Shown here piece after piece: positions 1 through 7,354 of a DNA stretch of 64,000 nt. This DNA is from CAYXEN01 sp964464035. GTDB taxonomy: Bacteria > Krumholzibacteriota > Krumholzibacteriia > WVZY01. Made by a program: the position numbers and the translations under genes. Where the stretch lies: assembly GCA_964464035.1 (NCBI GenBank), contig CAYXEN010000003.1, positions 13,299 to 77,298 of the forward strand. Direction: 5' to 3'. Below the pieces are notes generated by a model. The model had not been told where the DNA came from and ran no database searches. It saw only the letters and a list, made by a program, of their open reading frames with translations. Positions within the stretch are counted from its first letter, which is position 1. Every line of letters begins with the position of its first letter.

Positions 1-125
1 GGAAGCTCTACGCCTGCTTGACGAAACTGCCCGAACTCCTGAAGAGAATCAGGGAGCTGGAAGCCAGGATCGAAGAGCTGGAGAAAGGAGACATGGTTGG
101 TAAGACAGCAAAGAACCCTGAGTAG
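1..125 (+). CDS. lpxD: UDP-3-O-acylglucosamine N-acyltransferase LpxD, C-terminal end only (partial)
   Basis: The frame starting at base 3 is open from the window edge to a TAG at 123-125. It reads as the end of an acyltransferase: a [13 protein letters not shown] helix followed by a charged RIEELEK coiled tail. LpxD proteins end this way, with a leucine/arginine-rich helix after the left-handed beta-helix. LpxD adds the second 3-hydroxyacyl chain to UDP-GlcN in lipid A synthesis. Position just ahead of lpxC/fabZ and lpxA, with its last codons overlapping the lpxC start, supports the call. Only 40 residues are visible, so identity rests on that tail and on context. Confidence 0.75.
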   Translation, partial: KLYACLTKLPELLKRIRELEARIEELEKGDMVGKTAKNPE

Positions 126-1410
126 GGAGGTGTCCATATCCGGGGTCGGCATTCATACCGGCGAGAAAGTCACTCTCACGTGCAAGCCGGCCCCCCCCGA
201 CACCGGCGTACGATTCGTAAAGAAGACCGGTTCCGGCGATGTCGAGATCAAGGCCGATGTATCCAGCGTCCCCGAGCATCCTTCCACGATTCGGAATACG
301 ACGATTGCGGCCGGCGGCGAAGAGATATTCACCGTGGAACACATACTGGCCACGTGCTACGGCCTCGAGATCGACAATCTCGTCCTCGAGATCGACGGCA
401 ACGAGCCTCCCGAGCCTCCCAACGGCAATTACGAGGAGTTCGTCAAGATCCTCCGCGAAGCCGGGTTCAAGAACCAGGGAGTGCCGTGCAGGGTGCTCGA
501 GATGGATCGCGTGATCAGCTTCACGGACGGGGAAGTCGAGATACACGCCCTTCCGTCCAACGAGTTCAAGGTGAGTTTCACGATCGAGTACGACAACGAG
601 TTCGTCGGTACCCAGTACGCCAGCTTCATCGTCACCCCGGAGATTTTCGAGCGCGAAGTCGCGCCGGCGAGGACTTTCGTGCTCTGGGACGAAGTGGAAG
701 AGCTCCGCAAAGCAGGCCTGATCAAGGGAGGGAGCCTCGACAACGCGATCGTTTTCAAGCGCGACGGCCTGATGAACGACGAGCCGCTGCGATTCCCCAA
801 CGAGTGCGCAAGGCACAAGATGCTGGACCTGATCGGGGATCTCTCACTTCTGGGGCGGCCGCTTCGAGCTCACATCGTCGCCGTGAAATCCGGGCATGCC
901 TCCAACATAGAGTTCGTCAAGAAACTCTGGCGGTTCAGAGAGAGCAAGGAGCGTCTGGGAGCCCGCACGTCTTCGGGCCAATGGGACATCAACCTCATTC
1001 AGAAGATCATGCCTCACCGTTACCCCTTCCTTCTCGTCGACCGCATCCTGGAGCTGGAGGACAAGAAGCGCGTGGTGGGCATAAAGAACGTCACCATCAA
1101 CGAACCTTTCTTCGTGGGCCATTTCCCCGGCCACCCCATAATGCCTGCAGTCTTGATCATAGAGGCCATGGCTCAGGTCGGAGGGGTCCTGCTCCTGAGC
1201 AGCGTCGACAACCCGGAGAAGTACCTCGTCTATTTCTCCAGGATAGACAAGGCCAGATTCCGCAAACCCGTCCTGCCCGGCGATCAGGTGAGGTTCGAAC
1301 TCGAGCTGCTCACGCTCAAGCGAAGGGTCTGCAAGATGCAGGGATACGCCTACGTGGGGACGGATCTCGTGGCGGAGGCGGAACTTCTTTCAACTATTGT
1401 AGATAGGTAG
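97..1410 (+). CDS. lpxC/fabZ: Bifunctional LpxC/FabZ: UDP-3-O-acyl-GlcNAc deacetylase fused to 3-hydroxyacyl-ACP dehydratase
   Basis: 437-residue fusion. Residues about 1-275 are LpxC, the zinc deacetylase committing step of lipid A synthesis: zinc ligands fit His82 (VEHILA), His240 and Asp244 (HKMLDLIGD), with catalytic His267 (SGHASN). Residues about 295-437 are a FabZ hot-dog dehydratase, with [11 protein letters not shown] and [10 protein letters not shown], catalytic His342 and Glu356 (IIEAMAQ). The start is TTG at 97 because AAAGGAG lies just upstream (84-90) and the N-terminus then matches LpxC; it overlaps the end of lpxD by 29 bases. The fusion is known in Bacteroidota and related phyla and links lipid A and fatty acid synthesis, which compete for 3-hydroxyacyl-ACP. 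The frame is intact with no linker damage. Confidence 0.96.
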   Translation: MVRQQRTLSREVSISGVGIHTGEKVTLTCKPAPPDTGVRFVKKTGSGDVEIKADVSSVPEHPSTIRNTTIAAGGEEIFTVEHILATCYGLEIDNLVLEIDGNEPPEPPNGNYEEFVKILREAGFKNQGVPCRVLEMDRVISFTDGEVEIHALPSNEFKVSFTIEYDNEFVGTQYASFIVTPEIFEREVAPARTFVLWDEVEELRKAGLIKGGSLDNAIVFKRDGLMNDEPLRFPNECARHKMLDLIGDLSLLGRPLRAHIVAVKSGHASNIEFVKKLWRFRESKERLGARTSSGQWDINLIQKIMPHRYPFLLVDRILELEDKKRVVGIKNVTINEPFFVGHFPGHPIMPAVLIIEAMAQVGGVLLLSSVDNPEKYLVYFSRIDKARFRKPVLPGDQVRFELELLTLKRRVCKMQGYAYVGTDLVAEAELLSTIVDR

Positions 1411-1516
1411 TCCACATTCTTTTTCTGGCATCAATTTCCTCATTGTGATATATTGTGTCGAAATTTTGGGGAGGTTGATTGATTGCGGTTCGACAGATAG
1501 GGTGAGGAGAGGTCAC

Positions 1517-2326
1517 ATGAGAATGGAGAAGGCAATAAAAACAGTCGGCAACGGCAGGGAGATTCATCCCACCGCCGTCATAGCGCCCGGCGCCCGCATC
1601 GGTGAAGGCGTGCACATCGGCCCCTACAGCGTGATAGGTGAGCATGTGGCCATCGGGGATGGGACCTCCATAGGGAGCAACGTGCTCGTCGACGGGTGGA
1701 CGACCATCGGCAAGAACAACCGTATTTTTCATGGAGCCAGTATCGGCACCGTCCCTCAGGATCTCAAGTATCAAGGCGAGATCAGCTACGTCGAGATAGG
1801 CGACGACAACACGTTCCGCGAATTCGTCACGGTGAACAGCGCCACCAACGCAGGCGAGAAGACGAGGATAGGATCCGGCTGCTTGCTGATGGCATACGTG
1901 CACATCGCCCACAACTGTACAATCGGAGACGAAGTGATCATCGCAAACGCCGTGAACCTCGCCGGCCACGTCTTCGTGGACGATTACGCCATCATCGGCG
2001 GCATGACCCCCGTGCATCAGTTCGTCCGCATCGGCAAGTACGCCTTCATAGGCGGCGGCAGCCGGATCGAGCGCGACATACCTCCCTTCGTCAAAGTCGC
2101 TGGCAATCCACCCCGCGTCTACGGCATCAACAGCATCGGTCTCGATCGGCGCGGTTTTTCGCATGAGCGCAAGCTCATGGCCAAGAAGATCTTCAAGGCT
2201 CTCTACCGCAGCAACCTCAATGTCTCCCAGGTGCTGGACCAGCTGAGGAACGGCGAGTTCGAAGACCCCGAGCGCAGCATGATGATCGAGTTCCTGGAAG
2301 CCTCCGAGCGCGGAATCACAAAGTAA
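1517..2326 (+). CDS. lpxA: Acyl-[ACP]--UDP-N-acetylglucosamine O-acyltransferase LpxA
   Basis: 269 residues, close to the usual 260-270. The N-terminal two thirds are hexapeptide repeats (IGEGVHIGPYSVIGE, AIGDGTSIGS, and so on) forming a left-handed beta-helix, with the catalytic histidine in VHIAHNCTIG at about residue 132. It catalyses the first lipid A step, transferring a 3-hydroxyacyl chain from ACP to the 3-position of UDP-GlcNAc in the cytoplasm. The frame is open from 1445, but ATG 1517 is preferred: GAGGAGAGG lies just ahead and the upstream extension has no LpxA-like sequence. About 106 bases separate it from lpxC/fabZ, the largest gap in the operon. If the neighbouring gnnA-like enzyme acts on UDP-GlcNAc, this LpxA might accept a 3-amino substrate; nothing in the sequence proves that. 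Confidence 0.95.
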   Translation: MRMEKAIKTVGNGREIHPTAVIAPGARIGEGVHIGPYSVIGEHVAIGDGTSIGSNVLVDGWTTIGKNNRIFHGASIGTVPQDLKYQGEISYVEIGDDNTFREFVTVNSATNAGEKTRIGSGCLLMAYVHIAHNCTIGDEVIIANAVNLAGHVFVDDYAIIGGMTPVHQFVRIGKYAFIGGGSRIERDIPPFVKVAGNPPRVYGINSIGLDRRGFSHERKLMAKKIFKALYRSNLNVSQVLDQLRNGEFEDPERSMMIEFLEASERGITK

Positions 2327-2410
2327 TTGCAAAAGAGTGTTCGAGGCTATACCCTGAACCGGCGGTTCAATGAGCCGGCGTATTCCTACTTGTTTCAGGT
2401 GGAGGCTGAG

Positions 2411-3400
2411 ATGGGCTTACGCATAGGAGTGATCGGCACGGGCAGGCTCGGCCGCGAGCACGTGAGGATCCTTTCGGAGATTCCCGACGTGGACTTCGTC
2501 GGGTGCTACGATGTCGACGCAGACAGGTGCAACGGCGTGGCGGCGCAATTCGGCGCCGAGCCTTTCCGGTCCCTGGACGCGTTGCTCCGCGCGGTGGAGG
2601 CGGTAAGCGTCGTGGTACCGACCGTCCGGCACGCAGAAGTCTCCCTCGCGGCCATGGAAATGGGCAGGGACGTCTTTCTCGAAAAGCCCCTCGCGGCGTC
2701 GACCGCTGAGGCGGGCAGGCTGGTCGCCGAGGCGAACGAGGCCGATCTCATACTGCAGGTCGGCCACGTGGAGAGGTTCAACGCGGTGATCCAGCGGTCG
2801 CTCGAGATGGTGACGTCTCCTTCGTTCATCGAGATCGAGAGGCTCAGCCCCTTCTCGCTGCGCGGCACCGACGTCTCAGTCGTGATGGATCTCATGATCC
2901 ACGACCTCGACCTTCTTCTCCTCATGGTCGGGGAGTGGCCTTGCGAGATAAGGGCGAAAGGAGCCGGCGTCCTCACTCCGGAGCCCGACATCGTCAACAC
3001 GAGGCTGGAGTTTCCCGGGGGATGCGTCGCGGATCTGACGGCCAGCAGGGTTTCCGCCGAAGCCTCGCGCAAGATACGCGTGTTTTCCCACAACCACTAT
3101 CTCTCGATCGACCTTCTCGAGGCCAGGGTGAAACACTATTGCAAGGGCGAGAAATTCAAGGAAGCGGTGGCCATGCTGAGGAACTCTCCCGGGACCTCCG
3201 GAACTCTCACCATAGACAGGTTCCTCGACGTCGATGAATTCACCATCGAGGGAGAGGAGCCTCTTCGCGTCGAACTCTCCTCGTTCTGCCGGTCGGTGCT
3301 TACCCGCACCCGCCCACCCGTGACGGGTGAAGACGGTTTGCGCGTGTTGAGGCTGGCCGAAGAGATACTGGAGAAGATCAAGATGGATTCCCTGTCCTGA
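2411..3400 (+). CDS. Gfo/Idh/MocA-family NAD-dependent oxidoreductase in lpx operon (GnnA-like)
   Basis: 329 residues. The N-terminal Rossmann nucleotide site is IGVIGTGRLGREH, and the hallmark EKPLA lysine-proline motif lies near residue 96, followed by QVGHVERFN in the substrate domain. Start ATG 2411 has GTGGAGG just upstream; the longer frame from 2327 lacks support. In Acidithiobacillus, gnnA (UDP-GlcNAc 3-dehydrogenase of this family) and the aminotransferase gnnB sit between lpxA and lpxB and supply UDP-GlcNAc3N for amide-linked lipid A. This gene has the same lpxA-X-lpxB position, but no aminotransferase is seen in the window. Family assignment is firm; the GnnA role is inferred from position and family. 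Confidence 0.85.
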   Translation: MGLRIGVIGTGRLGREHVRILSEIPDVDFVGCYDVDADRCNGVAAQFGAEPFRSLDALLRAVEAVSVVVPTVRHAEVSLAAMEMGRDVFLEKPLAASTAEAGRLVAEANEADLILQVGHVERFNAVIQRSLEMVTSPSFIEIERLSPFSLRGTDVSVVMDLMIHDLDLLLLMVGEWPCEIRAKGAGVLTPEPDIVNTRLEFPGGCVADLTASRVSAEASRKIRVFSHNHYLSIDLLEARVKHYCKGEKFKEAVAMLRNSPGTSGTLTIDRFLDVDEFTIEGEEPLRVELSSFCRSVLTRTRPPVTGEDGLRVLRLAEEILEKIKMDSLS

Positions 3401-3421
3401 ATCGATGTGGGGCGGCTTGCC

Positions 3422-4573
3422 ATGGCGTCGAAAAACCCGACCATATTGATATGCTGCGGCGAAACGAGCGGGGACATCCATGCCTCCGCCCTGGTACGTG
3501 AACTCTTCGCAAGGATCCCGGAGGCGAGGGTCATGGCCATGGGCGGTGAAAGGGTCGAGGAAGCCGGTGCCGAGCTGCTCTATCACATGAAGGATTACAG
3601 CGTGGTCGGTTTTTCCGGCGTGCTGGCCGGATTGCCCAAGTTCTGGAAGCTGGAGAGGAAGCTCAAGGCGCTGATAAAGAAGGAAGTGGATCTGTTCATT
3701 CCCGTGGATTACCCGGGTTTGAATCTCAGGTTGGCCGCAGCGGCCTCCAAGTCGGGTGTGCCGGTACTCTATTATATCGGTCCCCAGGTTTGGGCTTGGG
3801 GGGAGGGCAGGGTGAAGAAGATCGAGGAAACGGTGGATTTCATGGCCCTGATCCTTCCCTTCGAGAAGGACATATATGGAAACACGAGGGCCGAGTTCGT
3901 GGGACATCCCTTCATCGAGGATCATTACCTTCCCGAGCCGCGTCCTTGGGAGGAGCGCTCGTTGATAGGCCTTCTTCCCGGAAGCAGGGCCGAGGAGGTT
4001 GCGAGAATGCTGCCGGTCATGCTGGAAGCCTGCACCATCCTTCGCGGGGAATTCCCCGGCGAGCGGTTCGCCGTGGCGCTCGCTCCGAGCGTTCCTAGAC
4101 GCCTGTACGAGAGAATAGCCGCGGATTCGCCGCTCGAGTTGATCTGGGAAGAGGACGCGGTGCGGCTCCTCGCACAGTCCAAGGCGGCCATCGTCGCCTC
4201 CGGGACCTCTACGTTGCAGGCGGCTCTCATGGAGACGCCCATGATCATCGTATACAAGGTTTCCTATCCCAACTACCTCGTGGCCAGGAGACTGGTCAAG
4301 GTCGAGAACATAGGCCTCGTAAACATCGTCCTGGGGGAAGAGGTGTGCCGCGAGTTCGTTCAGAACGACGCCCGCCCGGAGGCAATGGCCGAGGCAATCG
4401 GCGGACTGTTGCAGGGCGGCGCCGGAAGGATGAAGATGGTGGAAAGGTTTCGGGAGTTGAAGGCGATGCTCAAGGGTACAGGGGGATGCAGAAGGGTGGC
4501 CGAAGTTGCGGCCGAGCTGCTTCGTGAAGGCGGGCGGCGCCCCCGGCGGAGGGCCTCGGGAACATGGAGTTGA
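3422..4573 (+). CDS. lpxB: Lipid-A-disaccharide synthase LpxB
   Basis: 383 residues, matching the E. coli length of 382. The N-terminus (ILICCGETSGDIHASALV) is the LpxB signature, followed by YIGPQVWAWGEGRVKKIE and the C-terminal donor motif around ASGTSTLQAALMETPMI. This GT19 enzyme joins UDP-2,3-diacyl-GlcN and lipid X into the tetra-acyl disaccharide-1-phosphate at the inner membrane. ATG 3422 is preferred over GTG 3407 because GETSGD then lies at the usual distance from the N-terminus. The last ten bases overlap the next gene, suggesting translational coupling. Confidence 0.96.
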   Translation: MASKNPTILICCGETSGDIHASALVRELFARIPEARVMAMGGERVEEAGAELLYHMKDYSVVGFSGVLAGLPKFWKLERKLKALIKKEVDLFIPVDYPGLNLRLAAAASKSGVPVLYYIGPQVWAWGEGRVKKIEETVDFMALILPFEKDIYGNTRAEFVGHPFIEDHYLPEPRPWEERSLIGLLPGSRAEEVARMLPVMLEACTILRGEFPGERFAVALAPSVPRRLYERIAADSPLELIWEEDAVRLLAQSKAAIVASGTSTLQAALMETPMIIVYKVSYPNYLVARRLVKVENIGLVNIVLGEEVCREFVQNDARPEAMAEAIGGLLQGGAGRMKMVERFRELKAMLKGTGGCRRVAEVAAELLREGGRRPRRRASGTWS

Positions 4574-5217
4574 CCCTGCATTTGGTTCCGCGCATCGGAT
4601 CCGTTTTCATAAGGATTCTCGGCGCCACGTGGCGCCTGCACTTCTACGACGAACCGCCGCTCGAGGAATTGAGAGGCCGATCGCCGGGGATCATCTATGC
4701 CTTCTGGCATGGAAGGTTCCTGCCTCTGAGCTACACCCATCGCAATCGGTCGATACACGTCCTCGCCAGCGAGCACAGGGACGGAGAACTGATGGGAAGG
4801 ATAATAAGCCGCCTTGGCTTCGGGCACGTCAGGGGATCGAGCACCCGCGGAGGGGCCAGGGCCATCATGAGGTTGAGCGAGAAAGTCAGGGAAGGCTACG
4901 ACCTGGGACTGACCGTCGACGGACCGAAGGGCCCCAAGTACGTGGTCAAGTCCGGCGCGGTGGAGATCGCGAAGCTCACGGGCGCGGCGATCGTGCCGAT
5001 AACCACGGCGTCGTCCTCCCACTTCACTTTTTCGTCATGGGACGAATTCCAGATTCCGAAGCCTTTCGCCCACGTGATAGTGTGCCACGGCGAACCGATA
5101 CTCGTTCCTCGCAACGCCGGCATGGACGAGGTGGAGGAGAAGAGGCTCGTCCTGGAGAAGACTCTCAAGACTATCACCGAGACGAGCGACAAGCGGGCAA
5201 GGGAGAAGAGGTACTAG
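4564..5217 (+). CDS. DUF374 / lysophospholipid acyltransferase-family protein in lipid A operon
   Basis: 217 residues. The DUF374 pattern is clear: AFWHGRFLPL, then SEHRDGELMGRII (the HxxxxD-like acyltransferase box), RGSSTRGGARA, and TVDGPKGPKYVVKSG. The family belongs to the LPLAT superfamily together with LpxL/LpxM late acyltransferases. No LpxL/LpxM gene is visible in the window, and this one sits between lpxB and lpxK, overlapping lpxB by ten bases. A role in adding an acyl chain to lipid A or its precursor is therefore attractive but inferred. It is shorter than LpxL (about 300 residues) and has no strongly hydrophobic N-terminal anchor. Confidence 0.85.
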   Translation: MELTLHLVPRIGSVFIRILGATWRLHFYDEPPLEELRGRSPGIIYAFWHGRFLPLSYTHRNRSIHVLASEHRDGELMGRIISRLGFGHVRGSSTRGGARAIMRLSEKVREGYDLGLTVDGPKGPKYVVKSGAVEIAKLTGAAIVPITTASSSHFTFSSWDEFQIPKPFAHVIVCHGEPILVPRNAGMDEVEEKRLVLEKTLKTITETSDKRAREKRY

Positions 5218-5218
5218 C

Positions 5219-6370
5219 GTGAAGATAATCTCGAGAGGGAGACGATCCCCCGTGACCGACGGGAACGGAGGAGGTTTCCTTCATCCCTTCCTGGCGGCCG
5301 CGAGCGGGCTGTACGGCCTCGGCGTTCGCGCCGGGCGGGCGATGGGCAGGCGAAGAAGATTCTTGAAACACGATTCGACGATAGTGTCCATCGGCAACGT
5401 GGAAGTCGGTGGAACGGGCAAGTCTCCCCTCGCTCTCGCTCTCGCCGCGCGGCTGGAGGAGGCGGGGATGCGACCCGTCTACGTGAGCCGGGGGTACGGC
5501 GGCAGGGCCTCCGTTCTCGATGTAGTCACGGTGGTTCCGCCCGAGCCGGTGGAACGTCTCACTGTTTTGCCGGACCGGGCCAGGATATTGCGAAGAGACA
5601 TTTCCGAGTTGTACCGGGAAACGGGCGACGAAGCGGGCATGGCGGCTGCGCGGTTTCCGGGCATCCCGCTCGTGCTGGGCCGAAAGAAGAGGCTGGCCGT
5701 CGAGACAGCCGAGAAGATGTTCTCACCGACCCATCTGATTCTAGACGACGCCTTCCAATCGTGGAGCGTGCCGAGAGAGTTCGACGTCGTTCTCGTGGAT
5801 TCCGATCTCCTCCGCTCCTCCCCCGCGCTCCTGCCCGCCGGGCGTCTCCGCGAGCCCCTGAGCTCCCTGGCCCGGGCGGATTTCATCGGGATAAGCACCT
5901 TCGACGGAGGGGTTTCGTTGGAAGAAGCGGAGGCCTGGGTGGGAGACTTGTTGGGGAAGAACCGCCGCGTGTTCCTCCTTCGCCGCAGTATGCGGATCGT
6001 GCGACCCGACGGGAGTGAAGTGGGACATCCCCGGAGTGGAGCCGCCGTGGTCAGCGGGATCGCCCGACCGGAGAACCTCGAAAGGATGCTTCAGGCCCGG
6101 GGTGTGGAATTGAAGCTGAGCGTCCGATATCCGGATCATCATTTCTATACACCCTCGGATGCAGGCGAGATCAGGGGAATGATGGGTGGAGAAAGGGTGA
6201 ATGCGCTCGTTACGACGGAGAAGGATTGGGTGAAGCTCGCCGCCCTGGATCTCGGGGATGTCGAGATCCTCATCGCGAGACTCGAAGTGGATTGGGAAGG
6301 CGTGGATCTCGCGGCGGAAATGATGAAACCGCAGCGTCAAGCTGCGGTTTCATCTCTCGATTCCGATTAA
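5219..6370 (+). CDS. lpxK: Tetraacyldisaccharide 4'-kinase LpxK
   Basis: 383 residues. A hydrophobic amphipathic N-terminus (FLHPFLAAASGLYGLGV) is followed by the LpxK-type P-loop GNVEVGGTGKSPL near residues 59-71, then YVSRGYGG and the ILDDAFQ Asp-Asp pair used in catalysis. It phosphorylates the 4'-position of the lipid A disaccharide at the inner membrane. The GTG start is two bases after the stop of the previous gene, so the two are probably co-translated. The last codons contain a perfect 13-bp stem-loop (6322-6354), so transcription may end or the mRNA be stabilised there. Confidence 0.94.
   Translation: MKIISRGRRSPVTDGNGGGFLHPFLAAASGLYGLGVRAGRAMGRRRRFLKHDSTIVSIGNVEVGGTGKSPLALALAARLEEAGMRPVYVSRGYGGRASVLDVVTVVPPEPVERLTVLPDRARILRRDISELYRETGDEAGMAAARFPGIPLVLGRKKRLAVETAEKMFSPTHLILDDAFQSWSVPREFDVVLVDSDLLRSSPALLPAGRLREPLSSLARADFIGISTFDGGVSLEEAEAWVGDLLGKNRRVFLLRRSMRIVRPDGSEVGHPRSGAAVVSGIARPENLERMLQARGVELKLSVRYPDHHFYTPSDAGEIRGMMGGERVNALVTTEKDWVKLAALDLGDVEILIARLEVDWEGVDLAAEMMKPQRQAAVSSLDSD
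6322..6354 (+). terminator. Stem-loop inside the 3' end of lpxK (possible terminator)
   Basis: A perfect 13-bp inverted repeat has arms at 6322-6334 and 6342-6354 (GATGAAACCGCAG and its complement) with a 7-base loop. It lies inside lpxK, ending 16 bases before the stop codon. The operon ends here and the next gene is on the opposite strand. No good T-run follows (TCTCGATTCC), so it is either a weak or factor-assisted terminator or a 3' stabilising hairpin. Confidence 0.5.
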
Positions 6371-6442
6371 CCGGCGGCAAGCCAGAGCCGGTGCAGTGGG
6401 GTCTCTATGCTCACGATCTCATGAGGAGTGTACAGGACACGT

Positions 6443-7063
6443 TTACTGCCCTTGGGGTCGGGATGCTATGATCAAGTCCCCGAAGTTCACCGAGAGCGAG
6501 GCCTTGAACAACGTCTCCCTGTCGGTTCCTATTTCATGCCCCCAGAACGTGATGTGGGCGATGCAGAGCACCTCTTGTCCCATCCTCGGCCCTAGGTAAT
6601 TGATCTCCTGCAGGTAGGGCTTGTTTTTCTCGTAGAAAGGCACGAGAAGGATTCCGCCGGTCGTGAACTCACCCGAAGGAAGGATGATACTCGTCGCCCC
6701 GTTGTAGGTGTCGGGCTTCTCGGTTCCCCCGTCGACCCTCTCCCATTCGATCATGTATCGCGTGACGATGTAATCACCGAACGGCGTGCCCGGCTCGGCC
6801 GTGTTGAACGGGTTGTAAGGTTTGTTATAGAAAGTAACGTTCACCCAGTCTTCATCGACGTAGTCGTCCCATGTCACCGGAGTTCCACTCCTGTCGTAGA
6901 CGCTGTCGCCCTGTGAGATAACATCGCTGAAGTAAGGTTGGTTGTCATTGATCGAAGAAACGGTTATCACAGCGCGTTTCTCCTCGGGGTCGCTCTGGCA
7001 GCCTACGAGAAAGGCCACCAGACCTGCAAGAACAAGAAAGAATACACCGAGTTTCAATCGCAT
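6443..7063 (-). CDS. Hypothetical lipoprotein
   Basis: 206 residues with a classic type II signal: MRLKLGVFFLVLAGLVAFLVGC, lipobox LVGC at about residues 19-22. The mature part begins QSDPEEKR and is followed by a beta-rich domain of aromatic and acidic character. No family is recognised. The start is fixed by GAGGAGGT just upstream (7071-7078 on the plus strand), which rules out the 20-residue upstream extension. It converges on lpxK and diverges from nadB. A surface- or periplasm-facing structural or binding role is only a guess from the lipidation signal. Confidence 0.8.
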   Translation of the reverse strand: MRLKLGVFFLVLAGLVAFLVGCQSDPEEKRAVITVSSINDNQPYFSDVISQGDSVYDRSGTPVTWDDYVDEDWVNVTFYNKPYNPFNTAEPGTPFGDYIVTRYMIEWERVDGGTEKPDTYNGATSIILPSGEFTTGGILLVPFYEKNKPYLQEINYLGPRMGQEVLCIAHITFWGHEIGTDRETLFKASLSVNFGDLIIASRPQGQ

Positions 7064-7225
7064 TGTGTTTACCTCCTCATTGAGATCGATAGATGCGGAA
7101 TTATCCTCCCGCCTCTTACGCAATGACTATGCCAGAGAAGATCCGCCTGAGCGCCACGCAATCAATTGAGGGCAAAAGGATTATGAATCGCGCCGCAACG
7201 TACCGGCATGAAGGGAACCGCACTC

Positions 7226-7255
7226 TTGCATTCTGCATTGCACGATTTTTATATT
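7226..7255 (+). promoter_or_regulatory. Candidate sigma-70 promoter for nadB-bsh operon
   Basis: TTGCAT (7226-7231) and TATATT (7250-7255) are separated by 18 bases in an A+T-rich part of the 291-bp divergent gap between the lipoprotein and nadB genes. This would start transcription near 7262, about 90 bases before the nadB ATG. The rest of the gap holds no convincing small gene. Confidence 0.45.
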
Positions 7256-7354
7256 TGTTGCATTCACAAGGGGTTTTGATTATCATGAATGCGCTTGCAA
7301 GCGGGCCGAAGGCGCTCGCAACCCGCAGACAGTCTTGTTTTTGGAATTCACCAT

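Noticed and set aside
49..816. 255-codon open frame on the minus strand across lpxC
   Set aside because: It lies opposite the intact LpxC domain, has no ribosome-binding site and no recognisable product; it is a by-product of the G+C-rich codon pattern. The same holds for long opposite-strand frames across nadB, prkA, lon and msbA.
1445..1516. Upstream extension of lpxA from GTG 1445
   Set aside because: The added 24 residues do not look like LpxA, and ATG 1517 has a proper ribosome-binding site.
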